In this document: positions 1 to 8,081 of the stretch, piece by piece | Layout: each line of letters opens with the position of its first letter | Position numbering within the stretch: the first letter of the stretch is position 1 | Virus record (IMG/VR): IMGVR_UViG_3300024513_000043 | Coordinates: 1-36,304 of that record | Reading direction: 5' to 3' (one strand) | Origin: a virus | DNA: 36,304 nt | Made by a program: the position numbers and the translations under genes | The notes under the pieces: model-generated | Told to the model about the DNA's origin: nothing | The model's input: the letters and a program-made list of their open reading frames with translations, nothing else | Databases searched by the model: none

Positions 1-121
1 TACCTTGCCCGCCACCACCGCCACCGCCACCCGCAACCACAAGGTAGTCCACAGAAGATACGCCAGTAGGTGCTACCCACTTGCCAGAGCCTTTGAATGT
101 GAAGACGGATTGTGTGGGTGC
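1..121. repeat. 121-bp exact repeat, copy 1 (assembly junction)
   Basis: These bases are identical to 35362-35482; the two diverge at base 122 (g here, t at 35483). They encode the linker between the two glycine-rich domains of the adhesin. The 121-base length equals that of the other end repeat, which is typical of a de Bruijn k-mer overlap rather than a biological terminal repeat. Confidence 0.9.
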
Positions 122-1003
122 GTTGTATTTAAGGATGACGATACCGGAGCCGCCTGTGCCACCGGTTCCGTTTGTTGCGCCACCACCACCACCACCTGTA
201 TTTGTAGTGCCGCCAGTAGCATTTCCACCACCAGAGCCTGCGCCACCACCCCCAGCGCCACCGGAGCCAGCGGTCCCGCCGTTGTATGTGGAACCGCCAC
301 CACCTCCGGAATAAGTCACGGACGGCCCAGATATGGAAGATGCTGTTCCAGCGCCTCCGTTACCTCCACCATCTGTCCGACCATTTGCTCCAACAGCGGA
401 AGCGCCACCACCACCACCACCGCCAAAATTTGGTCCTCCAGATAACGCATTACCACCGTTGTTTCCTTGACCTGATGTTCCGGGACCACCAGTGCTGGGG
501 GCTTGGCCTGCACTACCACCACCACCAGAGCCAAAAGGCCCGCTAGTTGGCGCAGCCGCAAATCTACTTGCACCTCCCCCGCCACCATTTGATGTTATGG
601 TAGAGAAAACAGAATTTCCTCCTGTCCCACCAGCAACAGAGTCTGTTCCGGCAGTGCCGCCACCCCCGACAGTTATTGTGTAATCTGTCCCTGCGGTTAC
701 TGACAAGCCAGTACCAGTTTTGAATCCACCAGCACCGCCGCCACCACCACCAGAATTAACACCGGATGGCCCACCACCACCGCCTGCGCCACCACCAACA
801 ACCAAATACTCCACCTCGGTCACACCTGTAGGACAAGTCCATGTGCTAGTGGCCGTGAAGGTTTGGACGACGGTGTATTGGGTCTGGGGCCAATTGCCGC
901 CACGAACCGCTTTTTGCAATTCGGTCAGCGACCAAATGCCCTTCGCCGAGGATGAGGTTGGATTATTGGCGACCCCAATAACGCCACCATTCCAGCGGGT
1001 CAT
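1..1003 (-). CDS. Glycine-rich tail adhesin, variant B (3' end off the contig)
   Basis: The ATG at 1003 overlaps the stop of the upstream gene (TAATG). The frame stays open to base 2 and is cut by the contig end. The N-terminal ~60 residues (MTRWNGGVIGVANN..., then KAVRGGNWPQTQ) look like a conserved virion-attachment part. A domain beginning PTGVTEVEYLVV follows, made of polyglycine runs separated by variable loops, with the framework NSVFSTITSNGG, then GTASSISGPSVTY, and ending GSGIVILKY. A linker (QSVFTFKGSGKW) opens a second domain. Because bases 1-121 equal 35362-35482 in the same frame, the protein continues at 35361-34700, giving about 554 residues. Glycine-rich domains of this kind are common in phage tail fibres, and Gp38-type adhesins bind receptors with similar loops. 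Receptor binding is inferred. Confidence 0.82.
   Translation of the reverse strand, partial: MTRWNGGVIGVANNPTSSSAKGIWSLTELQKAVRGGNWPQTQYTVVQTFTATSTWTCPTGVTEVEYLVVGGGAGGGGGPSGVNSGGGGGGAGGFKTGTGLSVTAGTDYTITVGGGGTAGTDSVAGGTGGNSVFSTITSNGGGGGASRFAAAPTSGPFGSGGGGSAGQAPSTGGPGTSGQGNNGGNALSGGPNFGGGGGGGASAVGANGRTDGGGNGGAGTASSISGPSVTYSGGGGGSTYNGGTAGSGGAGGGGAGSGGGNATGGTTNTGGGGGGATNGTGGTGGSGIVILKYNAPTQSVFTFKGSGKWVAPTGVSSVDYLVVAGGGGGGGGQG
122..795 (-). other. Variable segment B of the adhesin (first Gly-rich domain)
   Basis: This 674-base stretch is bounded by the two 121-base repeats and is the alternative to 35483-36183 (701 bases). The length difference is 27 bases, nine codons, and both versions keep the frame. 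Loops unique to B include SRFAAAPTSGPFGSG and GQAPSTGGPGTSGQG, while framework blocks (YTITVG, NSVFSTITSNGG, SVTY, GSGIVILKY) are shared. Confidence 0.85.
796..916. repeat. 121-bp exact repeat, copy 1 of the right-end overlap
   Basis: Identical to the last 121 bases of the window (36184-36304). It encodes the conserved N-terminal part of the adhesin just before the first Gly-rich domain. It shows that the sequence after 36304 is 917 onward, closing the genome into a circle of about 35,388 bp. Confidence 0.9.
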
Positions 1004-1377
1004 TAGGAAATCTCCTCATAGCTGCATACCACCTTGAGGTCGCTCGCGGCACTAGCAATTGCGCCTAGAGACTTATCTTCTTCCAAATAAATACTTGAGG
1101 ATTTGTCAATGACCACTAGTGAGGCATCTGCGGGTACAACCACCGTTTTGCAGATTTCCGTGGCCGTGCCACCGAGAGACGCTGCGGAATAGTAGTTAAT
1201 GGTGATGTCGGCGTTATTTGTGCCATCCACATTGGACACAATCAGCGAGTTCACTTTGAACACTTTACCGCTTGACGCGGCGTTGCTGATGATGGATGTT
1301 GCTGCCGTCGTGGTGAGGTCGGCCACTGCCGTTTTGCCGGTAATGGTTGAGACATTGACGATATTAGGGGCTGCCAT
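1003..1377 (-). CDS. Small conserved virion-associated protein, 124 aa
   Basis: Begins MAAPNIVNVSTITGKT and is Ser/Thr/Ala-rich with predicted beta strands; it has no signal peptide or membrane segment. The ATG at 1377 follows a strong Shine-Dalgarno (AAAGGAGA, about 6 nt away). Proteins of this type are found in many aquatic phages beside tail-fibre genes, with no established function. It lies between the repeat fibre and the glycine-rich adhesin, and its stop overlaps the adhesin start by one base, so coupled translation and a role in tail-tip decoration or assembly are plausible but inferred. Confidence 0.7.
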   Translation of the reverse strand: MAAPNIVNVSTITGKTAVADLTTTAATSIISNAASSGKVFKVNSLIVSNVDGTNNADITINYYSAASLGGTATEICKTVVVPADASLVVIDKSSSIYLEEDKSLGAIASAASDLKVVCSYEEIS

Positions 1378-1395
1378 GAATTTCTCCTTTAAGAA

Positions 1396-2304
1396 TTAGC
1401 CACCGAAAACAATGGCCATAGCAATGGCCTTACCCGTTGTAATACCACCACCCCCACCGCTACCAAGGGCCGTCCACGTTGACCCGGTGTAGACTTCTAA
1501 CACATCGGTGTCGTCGTTAAACCGCACCATACCGGCTACGGGGGTTCCTGGACGCTGCGCCTGAGTACCGACCGGCATTTTAACCGCGCCAGTGCTGGTA
1601 AACAATACATCGCCCGAGAAGGTGTTGGTCGTTCCTGTGGCGTTGATATTCCCCGAAATCACCTGCGAGCCGGAGAATGTGTTCGTGCCACTGGAGTTAA
1701 TGTTGCCGGAAATAATTGCCGCACCGGAAATCGTGTTCGTGGTTCCCGAGAGCGTGGCATTTCCAGAGATGGTCGTTGCCCCGGACAGGGTGTTCGTGCC
1801 CGACAGGACATTTGCCCCCGAGAACGTATTGGTCGTGCCAGAGGAATTGATATTCCCGGAGATGACCTGGCTACCCGAGAAGGTGTTGGTTCCGCTGGAA
1901 TTGACGTTGCCCGAGATGATGACCGAACTTGAGAACGTATTGGTTCCAGAATGAACCACCCCGCCGGAGAAGGTATTCGCCGTTCCCGAGGAATTGATGT
2001 TACCGGAAATAATTGCCGCACCCGAGATGGTGTTGGTCGAGGACAGAATCGTGCCCCCAGAAGCCGTCAGAATCCCCGTCACGGTCATGGTGTTGGCGGT
2101 AGCCCCACCGGATGACACCAGCCCACCGGCCACCGTCAGCGGGTCGCTAGAGGCTCCCGTCTGGAAGTTCTTAAGGTGAACCATCAACTCCCGAATGGCA
2201 TTGTTTATCCCCGAAGGCGCACAACCCTCGTCGATGTTAATGCTCTGAATATCGGTATTCTGAGAGTTCGTCGTTGAGTATTCGGAAATCTTGGTCTTGG
2301 GCAT
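1396..2304 (-). CDS. Tail fibre with repeated Ser/Gly/Thr beta motifs, 302 aa
   Basis: After a conserved N-terminus (MPKTKISEYSTTNSQNTD, then a helix ending ELMVHLKNFQTG) come about eight imperfect repeats of the type ISGNINSSGTNTFSG (residues ~75-225), which suggests a trimeric beta-helix or beta-prism shaft. The C-terminal part, with VGTQAQRPGTPVAGMVRFN and YTGSTWTAL, is the tip domain seen at the end of many phage fibres, and the protein ends in a Gly run and a hydrophobic tail. The start has GGAG seven bases upstream. It sits four bases after the ejection-protein gene and just before the adhesin operon end. Likely host-contact fibre; the receptor is unknown. Confidence 0.72.
   Translation of the reverse strand: MPKTKISEYSTTNSQNTDIQSINIDEGCAPSGINNAIRELMVHLKNFQTGASSDPLTVAGGLVSSGGATANTMTVTGILTASGGTILSSTNTISGAAIISGNINSSGTANTFSGGVVHSGTNTFSSSVIISGNVNSSGTNTFSGSQVISGNINSSGTTNTFSGANVLSGTNTLSGATTISGNATLSGTTNTISGAAIISGNINSSGTNTFSGSQVISGNINATGTTNTFSGDVLFTSTGAVKMPVGTQAQRPGTPVAGMVRFNDDTDVLEVYTGSTWTALGSGGGGGITTGKAIAMAIVFGG
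1592..2021 (-). repeat. Tandem imperfect DNA repeats in the fibre shaft
   Basis: The DNA coding for the fibre shaft contains repeated near-identical blocks of about 54 bases, readable on the plus strand as variants of ccggagaatgtgttcgtgcc followed by gagttaatgttgccggaaat. They encode the repeated ISGN.NSSGT.NTFSG units. Such repeats can change number by slippage or recombination without losing the frame. Confidence 0.6.
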
Positions 2305-2308
2305 TTAA

Positions 2309-3853
2309 TTACTCCATTCCATACTGTGTGGATAATAAACCGCGTAGTGCTGTGGGCGGCAGTAGTTCTAATGCTTGTCCTTGGGGGGTGCGGCCAAGGC
2401 TAATTTGTTCCATGAGTCGTTGGACATTTTGCTGACGCATCCCTTCTGCGCCTCTGCGAGCCATTTCGGACACCGCGGCGGCGCCCATTGCAAGCGGGCC
2501 ACCCAATTCTGGGGAAATAGACGCTGCACCGAGATAAGGAACAGAACTGACCGGGCCACGGATAGAAAACTTGCCCACAAAACGCATCATCTGTTCACCA
2601 GTGCCACCGCCTTTGGCGATGTTTTCTATTTGAGCGCGTTCTTCTGGCGTAAATGCGGCCATGCGCTTGTTGTTCTTAGCAAGGGCGGCAAATTGCACGC
2701 GCAATGCGTTGTCCATACCGGACTGGCTGTATTGGCCAGAGCTGATTTCGGCTTTGTTGACCAAATCTTCAATAATTCCCAAGCGTTTGCTCTGACCGTA
2801 GACTTTGCGGGCTTCTTTGAGTGCCGAAACCGCCATTTTTTCGTCGCCAGAGAGGATATTGGTCTTGCCAATACCTTCCACGAGGTCGTCATACTTATCC
2901 ACAAGGATTCCAGCGATGCGTTGCTGGTCAGGATTGGTAAAGTCACCCTCGGGTGAGCGCACAATTCGGCGCAATGTTTCCAGTTCTTTCAGGGTTTTGG
3001 GGCTTGACCCCTCGACTTCAAGACGATTGATGACCGAAGCGACTTTAGGGTGCAATCCAACATCGAATCCAGCATCAACGGCTTCTTGTTTCAGCGTGTT
3101 GGCAATGTTTTGAACGTAAGTGTCCTTGACCACCAGCCCTGCACGGTCTGCCAATCGATACGCAGAAGCGGCTTGCGAGGCCAATTCTGGGCGTCCTGCG
3201 CCTTTTTCTACGCGACCAGGGCGCACACCCGTTGCCGCACCAACTCCTACTCCCGCGGCCAATCCTGCCAAGGGACTTCCCGTGGCTTCGGTAACGTATT
3301 GCGCCGTTCCAGCGACCGGAGCCGCAGCACCAATCTGTGCGACAGGGGCTTGTCCCGCCTGTTGCGCTACACCACGCACTACGGGAGACACCGCACCCGT
3401 CGCCAAACGTGCCAGAGCAGGGATTTGTGCGCCCGCACCTGTGATGGCGCTTGCTCCAGCCTCTAGCATCCGCTCTCCACGGCTCTCTGGTTTTGCCAAT
3501 CCAAGGTTATCCAATAACTCTGAAATCGCCCCAGAAGGCAATTTAACGTCGCTGCGGGTGGTCAGGTTGTAAAGATTGACCAAGAAATCCGATACGGGGA
3601 TTGCAACACCACCGGCCAACGCGCCAACCGCAGAACCAACGGGGCCAGCAGGAGCCCCCATGAGGGCGCCAGCGGTTGCCATTGCCGCAGGAGGTAGAGC
3701 ACCGCGTGTGGCAATTTCTGCCACTCTTTGTGCGCCAGCCGCTTTGGGAGCATTGGCTTCGTCATACAGTTTTTTAGCGGCAGCGTTGACTTCGGCTTCC
3801 GACATGGTGTCGGGAAACTCAACCTGTCCGACTTTCGGAATGTCAATGACCAT
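2309..3853 (-). CDS. Probable internal virion / DNA-ejection protein, 514 aa
   Basis: Starts MVIDIPKVGQVEFPDTMSEA: the short N-terminal module with FPDTMSEAEVNAAAKKLYDE is found at the start of many podovirus internal virion proteins. Residues ~55-105 and ~130-225 are Ala/Gly/Pro-rich amphipathic or hydrophobic stretches that could insert in membrane; the C-terminal half is helical. The ATG overlaps the preceding stop (TAATG). It lies in a run of four Ala/Gly/Gln-rich proteins after the tail genes, the usual place for ejection proteins (P22 gp7/gp16/gp20-like position). No enzymatic motif is visible. The function is inferred from position and composition. Confidence 0.62.
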   Translation of the reverse strand: MVIDIPKVGQVEFPDTMSEAEVNAAAKKLYDEANAPKAAGAQRVAEIATRGALPPAAMATAGALMGAPAGPVGSAVGALAGGVAIPVSDFLVNLYNLTTRSDVKLPSGAISELLDNLGLAKPESRGERMLEAGASAITGAGAQIPALARLATGAVSPVVRGVAQQAGQAPVAQIGAAAPVAGTAQYVTEATGSPLAGLAAGVGVGAATGVRPGRVEKGAGRPELASQAASAYRLADRAGLVVKDTYVQNIANTLKQEAVDAGFDVGLHPKVASVINRLEVEGSSPKTLKELETLRRIVRSPEGDFTNPDQQRIAGILVDKYDDLVEGIGKTNILSGDEKMAVSALKEARKVYGQSKRLGIIEDLVNKAEISSGQYSQSGMDNALRVQFAALAKNNKRMAAFTPEERAQIENIAKGGGTGEQMMRFVGKFSIRGPVSSVPYLGAASISPELGGPLAMGAAAVSEMARRGAEGMRQQNVQRLMEQISLGRTPQGQALELLPPTALRGLLSTQYGME

Positions 3854-5085
3854 TATTCAACCTTTCCCGTCTTGGGATTGTATTTCTTGACACCAGTAGC
3901 CGTGGGCGTCGGAGCGACATTCATTGGCCCCAACTCGTAAAACGGCACGAGGTCACGTACCTCTTGGCTTCCGCTCTTACGCAGCACGTCCAATTGACGA
4001 TTGTGCGATGCGATACGGTAATTGGCTGTCTTTTCCATTGCCGTAAGCAACGACTGAACCTCTGGTGCGGTAAATTGGTCAAGGCGACCACCGGCGGCGC
4101 GTTGAATCAACGTCCGTTCATTTTCGGTGATTGCACCCTGTCCACGCATTGCGGCAGCGGCAGACAACTCAAACTTTGCCAAACCCTGCATGGCAACAGC
4201 AGTGCGGTCTAGCAACTCTTTGGTGTCTTTGCCAGTGATTCCCAATGATGAGGCAATCTGGGCCACGGCACGCGGAGCGGCACTTAATGGGCCGGCGAAC
4301 ACGCCTTCTGCAAGGATGGGGCGAAGTTCGTTGATGTTTTGTATGGTGCTCTGGGCTTCTTGGGCTTGAGTCAATGAAGAATCAAGGCGCTCCGCACCTT
4401 TAGCGCCCAAGACTTCTGCCATCTTCTTGTCGCCAGGAAGGGTAATAGTCGTGGAAGGTGCGCCCGCTTTTTTCTGCTCGGTCACAAATTCTTGATATGT
4501 GCCTTTGAATCCTTGGCCTTTGGCGTATTCGTACTCACGCACCGACGTGGGCAAATCTGCCGCTTTGGGTTGCGTCATTTGCAAATACACCTCGGGGGCG
4601 TAATCTGCCAACGCGGTCAATAACCGCTCACGGTCAACCGATACACCCGACTTGGGGGACTCTGCAATCACTTCTTGCATGGACATTCCCTCGAGTCTTT
4701 CGGGCTCAATGTTTGTCTGCCGACCTAAAACATCTTGCACCGTTGGCTGGCGAGTAATTGCGCCTTGCGCTGCTGTGCGGAACGCTTGTTGGCGTTGCTG
4801 CTGCTCCATGACTTGCCGTAATTGCATTGAGCGCAAAGCATCCGTCAACGTCTTATCAAACGATTGTTGGTAAGCACCAACGGCAGGAATTGCCGCTGAC
4901 GCCAAAACCTGTCCCAGTCCAGGACGTCCTTGCCCCGGTTGACCCTGAGAACGCGCCAAGGCGTTTAGGCTAAAGTTCAGGAGTGCGGCGTTCTGGGCGC
5001 GTTGTTCGGCTTGCGCCTGGGCTTCTGCGCCAAGCAGTCCGGCAAGGGTGGATTCGCCACCTAAGATTTCGTTGAGTGTCGCCAT
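3853..5085 (-). CDS. Structural protein, possible ejection protein, 410 aa
   Basis: Starts MATLNEILGGESTLAGLLGA. The N-terminal 130 residues are Gln/Ala-rich and helical (EAQAQAEQRAQNAALLNF), then comes a long helical middle, and the end is GVKKYNPKTGKVE, a hydrophilic tail seen in other phage virion proteins. No membrane segment or catalytic motif is visible. It overlaps the next gene by one base. Together with its neighbours it probably forms the set released with DNA into the host; I cannot assign it to a named family. Confidence 0.58.
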   Translation of the reverse strand: MATLNEILGGESTLAGLLGAEAQAQAEQRAQNAALLNFSLNALARSQGQPGQGRPGLGQVLASAAIPAVGAYQQSFDKTLTDALRSMQLRQVMEQQQRQQAFRTAAQGAITRQPTVQDVLGRQTNIEPERLEGMSMQEVIAESPKSGVSVDRERLLTALADYAPEVYLQMTQPKAADLPTSVREYEYAKGQGFKGTYQEFVTEQKKAGAPSTTITLPGDKKMAEVLGAKGAERLDSSLTQAQEAQSTIQNINELRPILAEGVFAGPLSAAPRAVAQIASSLGITGKDTKELLDRTAVAMQGLAKFELSAAAAMRGQGAITENERTLIQRAAGGRLDQFTAPEVQSLLTAMEKTANYRIASHNRQLDVLRKSGSQEVRDLVPFYELGPMNVAPTPTATGVKKYNPKTGKVE

Positions 5086-5093
5086 GTGTGTTC

Positions 5094-5921
5094 CTATGCG
5101 AGTAAACCGCCCGACACAATCGGGGCTACGTTGGGAGTGCGTGCTTTACCGGCGTTTATCAGACGCAGGAGTTCTTCGTAACTGGTCGTGCCACTTAATC
5201 CGGCCTGTTGTTGCGGCATTTCTGGCATCTGTTGTGGAACTGGCTGACCAAATAGATTGGAGCCCATCTTGGCCACATTCAATGCGTCTTTGAGACTAAA
5301 CATTGTGCTCTGCGCCACGCCGCTTGGGAAGATGTTCATGCCCGTTGCAGACTGCGCGAGGTTTTGAGCAATCACGCCCGGTGTCAATCCCTGTGCGGCC
5401 AATTGCGCGGCATCTGCGGCCAAGAATGACTCAACGCCAGCGCCTTGCAAGACTTGAGCGATTTGGGACTGGGACAATCCTTGGGACGCCAACTGTGCAG
5501 CATCTTGGCCAACGAACATGGCATCAGTTCCTAGTGTTCCCGTGGCCGTACCGCCTTGGGACAGAAGCGAACCACCATAACCCAATGCCGCACCCGCTAA
5601 CGCGCCGGTGAGCGGATTTTGTCCAGCAAGTGCTGAACCGCCCGCACCCAAGAGTCCACCGCCAAGCGCTGTGGCTCCTGCACCCGCGAGGGCGCCACCG
5701 CTGAGTGCGCTGCCAATACTGGTGGCTATTCCAAATGGGTTAAAGGCGGCCACCGCCGTTCCCCACCCACCAGGGATGTTATTGCTGACGAAATCGTCAA
5801 GTTTTGAACCGGCTTTGGAGATGGACGAGCCAAGATTGCTGATTTCTTTGCTGACGGCTTTAGAAGCACTGCTGACGGCGTTGGATACTTCTTTGTATAT
5901 TTTCTTGAATATGGTTGCCAT
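5094..5921 (-). CDS. Gly/Ala-rich putative ejection or membrane-penetrating protein, 275 aa
   Basis: I chose the ATG at 5921 (MATIFKKIYKEVSNAV), two bases after the previous stop; a start at 5936 would overlap that gene. The N-terminal 45 residues form an amphipathic Lys/Ser helix, followed by a glycine-zipper-like region (residues ~60-125, e.g. GAGATALGGGLLGAGGSALA) typical of proteins that insert in membranes. The rest is Gln/Ala-rich with QGLSQSQIAQVLQGAGVESF-type repeats. Such proteins are common in podovirus ejection sets. No enzyme motif is visible. Confidence 0.58.
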   Translation of the reverse strand: MATIFKKIYKEVSNAVSSASKAVSKEISNLGSSISKAGSKLDDFVSNNIPGGWGTAVAAFNPFGIATSIGSALSGGALAGAGATALGGGLLGAGGSALAGQNPLTGALAGAALGYGGSLLSQGGTATGTLGTDAMFVGQDAAQLASQGLSQSQIAQVLQGAGVESFLAADAAQLAAQGLTPGVIAQNLAQSATGMNIFPSGVAQSTMFSLKDALNVAKMGSNLFGQPVPQQMPEMPQQQAGLSGTTSYEELLRLINAGKARTPNVAPIVSGGLLA

Positions 5922-5923
5922 GA

Positions 5924-6283
5924 TTACACCATCCACTCATAGTCTGGGCGGTCGGACTTTTGCGGCTTGAACCCTAAACCAGTCAAAGCATCAATGAGTT
6001 CCATGTCCGTGGAATCGCTGTAAATCGCACGAATGTCGGAACCCTTAATCGTGTCGATGAAATACTTGAGCGACTCGGGTAGGACTTCCGGTGAGTCAGC
6101 GGTGAACAGATTCATTTCCACGTCATTCCCGCCAATGCGAATGATGAGCATTACGCTATCGTTCTTGCGAAGCAATATCCCTTCTTGGCTGTTGACCAGT
6201 CCCGACACCGTTTGAATCATTTGGTTGGCGTCGTCGCCGGTTTTCTCAGCTTCGGCGGCAATAATGTCCTCAACCCGCATCAT
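5924..6283 (-). CDS. Small protein with possible GNAT-like C-terminus, 119 aa
   Basis: Starts MMRVEDIIAAEAEKTG and overlaps the preceding gene by four bases. The C-terminal half (SLKYFIDTIKG, MELIDALTGLGFKPQKSDR, then DYEWMV) resembles the last strands of the acetyltransferase-like fold predicted for some podovirus internal core proteins (T7 gp13 has been compared to GNATs). The usual acetyl-CoA loop is not obvious, so it is more likely a structural relative than an enzyme. It lies between two Ala/Gln-rich structural genes. The family call is tentative. Confidence 0.5.
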   Translation of the reverse strand: MMRVEDIIAAEAEKTGDDANQMIQTVSGLVNSQEGILLRKNDSVMLIIRIGGNDVEMNLFTADSPEVLPESLKYFIDTIKGSDIRAIYSDSTDMELIDALTGLGFKPQKSDRPDYEWMV

Positions 6284-7260
6284 AGGAAGTATCCCAAGAG
6301 CCCACCAACACCTGCGCCAAGCATCTGATTGGACACACCGCTGAACAACGGGGTTGAGCCCAAGAAACTACCGCCTAAATAACCCAGTCCTGCCCCGCCA
6401 ATGGCTTGCCCAAGGCGATTGCTTGAGGCCGCTGTCTGTTGCTGGGGATAGATGCTCGAGGCCATCGGCGTGCCGTAAATGCTCGACAAGTACGACTGGA
6501 GTTGCGAGTACGGAAGCTGCTGTTGGTATTGGAATCGCTGAATCTGCTCTTGCAACGGCTGGGCGGCAATGGCTTCTTGCGCTGCACCAACCTGTGCCAA
6601 TGTCTGCGAGGGTAGGAGGCTGGCTTGGAAGAATCCGGGAGCCGCCTGTGCGAGTTGGGCTTGAGCCAACTGCGCTTGCAACTGGTTCTGGCGCTCAGTA
6701 GCGTAATTCTGTGCCACGATTCCCGTGGTCACGTCGCCCAATGCCCTGCCATACGCCTCAGAAGCCCCGCCAAGGGCACGTTCCATTGCGCCTGACCCGT
6801 AGCGTCCAGCGCGGCTATAAAGGCTGGCCACGCCCGGCAATACCTGCTCCCCGAACTGCTGGGTGAGCGGGCGGGTTGCGGCGGCAATCATCTGTTGCTG
6901 ATAGGGAGAACCCGTCAGGAATCCACCGGCAGCAGTTTGGCCGACTTGCCCCAAGGATTGCAGATAGGACTGTTGGGCTTGGCCGAGTAATTGTTGCCCT
7001 GCACCAGCCGCCGCCTCTTGTTGGGCAAGCGCCTGTTGGGTTTGGGCAGACGGGCTAACGTACATTTGCCCCTGATACATGGACGGCTGCGCCCCGAAGA
7101 ACAGTTGTTCTGCCCGTTGCAAACCTTTGGTCAGGTAAGGAATCAGGGCGGGGTCAATTTTTGAGCCAGTCGCCACGCCGGTCTGCGGGAGAACAGCGGG
7201 CAAAGCACCCATGCCGGGTGCGGTATCTGGAACTACATTGCCGAAAGCGTCAACTGCCAT
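6280..7260 (-). CDS. Gln/Ala-rich structural protein, possible ejection protein, 326 aa
   Basis: Starts MAVDAFGNVVPDTAPG. Residues ~85-270 are dominated by Gln and Ala (AQTQQALAQQEAAAGAGQQL and similar) in predicted long helices, with a central Arg/Gly stretch (YSRAGRYGSGAMERALGG). The last ~50 residues are Gly/Leu-rich and hydrophobic (GGAGLGYLGGSFLGS, then GAGVGGLLGYFL), compatible with membrane insertion. This composition and the position after the tail genes match ejection proteins such as the T7 gp14 / P22 gp7 class, though no direct homology can be claimed. Confidence 0.58.
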   Translation of the reverse strand: MAVDAFGNVVPDTAPGMGALPAVLPQTGVATGSKIDPALIPYLTKGLQRAEQLFFGAQPSMYQGQMYVSPSAQTQQALAQQEAAAGAGQQLLGQAQQSYLQSLGQVGQTAAGGFLTGSPYQQQMIAAATRPLTQQFGEQVLPGVASLYSRAGRYGSGAMERALGGASEAYGRALGDVTTGIVAQNYATERQNQLQAQLAQAQLAQAAPGFFQASLLPSQTLAQVGAAQEAIAAQPLQEQIQRFQYQQQLPYSQLQSYLSSIYGTPMASSIYPQQQTAASSNRLGQAIGGAGLGYLGGSFLGSTPLFSGVSNQMLGAGVGGLLGYFL

Positions 7261-7280
7261 AGTGTCACCTATTTTAGAGG

Positions 7281-8081
7281 TTATCCAATCAAAATGTAAG
7301 CATAAGTTTTATCTGCCGTTGCGTTGGCATAATGACTTATGGTGGCTTGTCCTTGCTGTTGGGCAGAGACATAAATGTTTGAGTACGCAATTGGAGCGAT
7401 ATATTGCACAACGACAATCACGGACGGCGTGGACGGAATTGCAGGGGTTACTCCAGCCGAAGCCGAAACCGCAGGATACTGCTCAAGTGACACCCCCAAA
7501 TCACTTGGATGCCATGCAATCTGCACATAATCTCCGGCTGCCATATCCACGAAATAGGGCGTTACGCAGATAAGATGGCTTGGGTCACCAGACGACTTCC
7601 GTGGTGGCATACCAAATCTGCTATTCGACCCAGTTATATCCGTTCCGTTTTTTCTAAGCCAGATATTGATATCTTGCGAACTATTAGTCGTATTTTTAAC
7701 TTGGACAGAAAACGTAAAGCAATATGTCCCAGCATTACGAACATTAAATCTGTTTGTGTTGCTGATATAAACACCATTAGACAAGTCCGTGGTGTCGCAC
7801 GACATGATATTTGCTGCGCCCAGCGTTGTTGCTGACTGGTCGGTACTATCCTGAAATGCTCCGTAAGGTGCGGAATCTGCTTCTGCTGCGTTAGAGAACG
7901 GAATCAGGACAATTTTTGTATCTACGGAAATGCGCTCGTCGTACAGGGTCGTGCTGGTTGCGTTGCCCGTGGCCAGCGTAATCGTCCCCGTGTTATTGGA
8001 CTTGCCGTTCATCAAATTGTTGACCACCTCGGAGATTTCCCGTGGTGTCCCGCCTTGGTACGGGAGAACCCGAAACATCAT
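7281..8081 (-). CDS. Tail-associated protein with beta jelly-roll-like C-terminus, 266 aa
   Basis: I chose the ATG at 8081 (MMFRVLPYQGGTPREISE), which overlaps the previous stop (ATGA); a longer frame to 8132 only adds out-of-family residues. Residues 15-75 hold a block common in podovirus structural proteins (VVNNLMNGKSNNTGTITL, then TTLYDERIS). Residues ~105-235 look like a C1q/TNF-type beta sandwich (AGTYCFTFSVQVKN, INIWLRKNGTDI, GDYVQIAWHPSD). The end is hydrophobic beta. It lies directly after the gp10-like protein gene, so it probably belongs to the tail or its fibres. The exact role is unknown. Confidence 0.62.
   Translation of the reverse strand: MMFRVLPYQGGTPREISEVVNNLMNGKSNNTGTITLATGNATSTTLYDERISVDTKIVLIPFSNAAEADSAPYGAFQDSTDQSATTLGAANIMSCDTTDLSNGVYISNTNRFNVRNAGTYCFTFSVQVKNTTNSSQDINIWLRKNGTDITGSNSRFGMPPRKSSGDPSHLICVTPYFVDMAAGDYVQIAWHPSDLGVSLEQYPAVSASAGVTPAIPSTPSVIVVVQYIAPIAYSNIYVSAQQQGQATISHYANATADKTYAYILIG

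Noticed and set aside
1-314. Pro-rich plus-strand frames in the adhesin region
   Set aside because: They are the complement of glycine codons (ccn opposite ggn), an artefact of the Gly-rich gene on the minus strand.
122-795. Diversity-generating retroelement acting on the adhesin
   Set aside because: No reverse transcriptase or template repeat is visible, and differences are not limited to adenine positions.
1592-2021. CRISPR array
   Set aside because: The repeats are imperfect, in frame and encode a fibre shaft; there are no uniform spacers and no cas genes.
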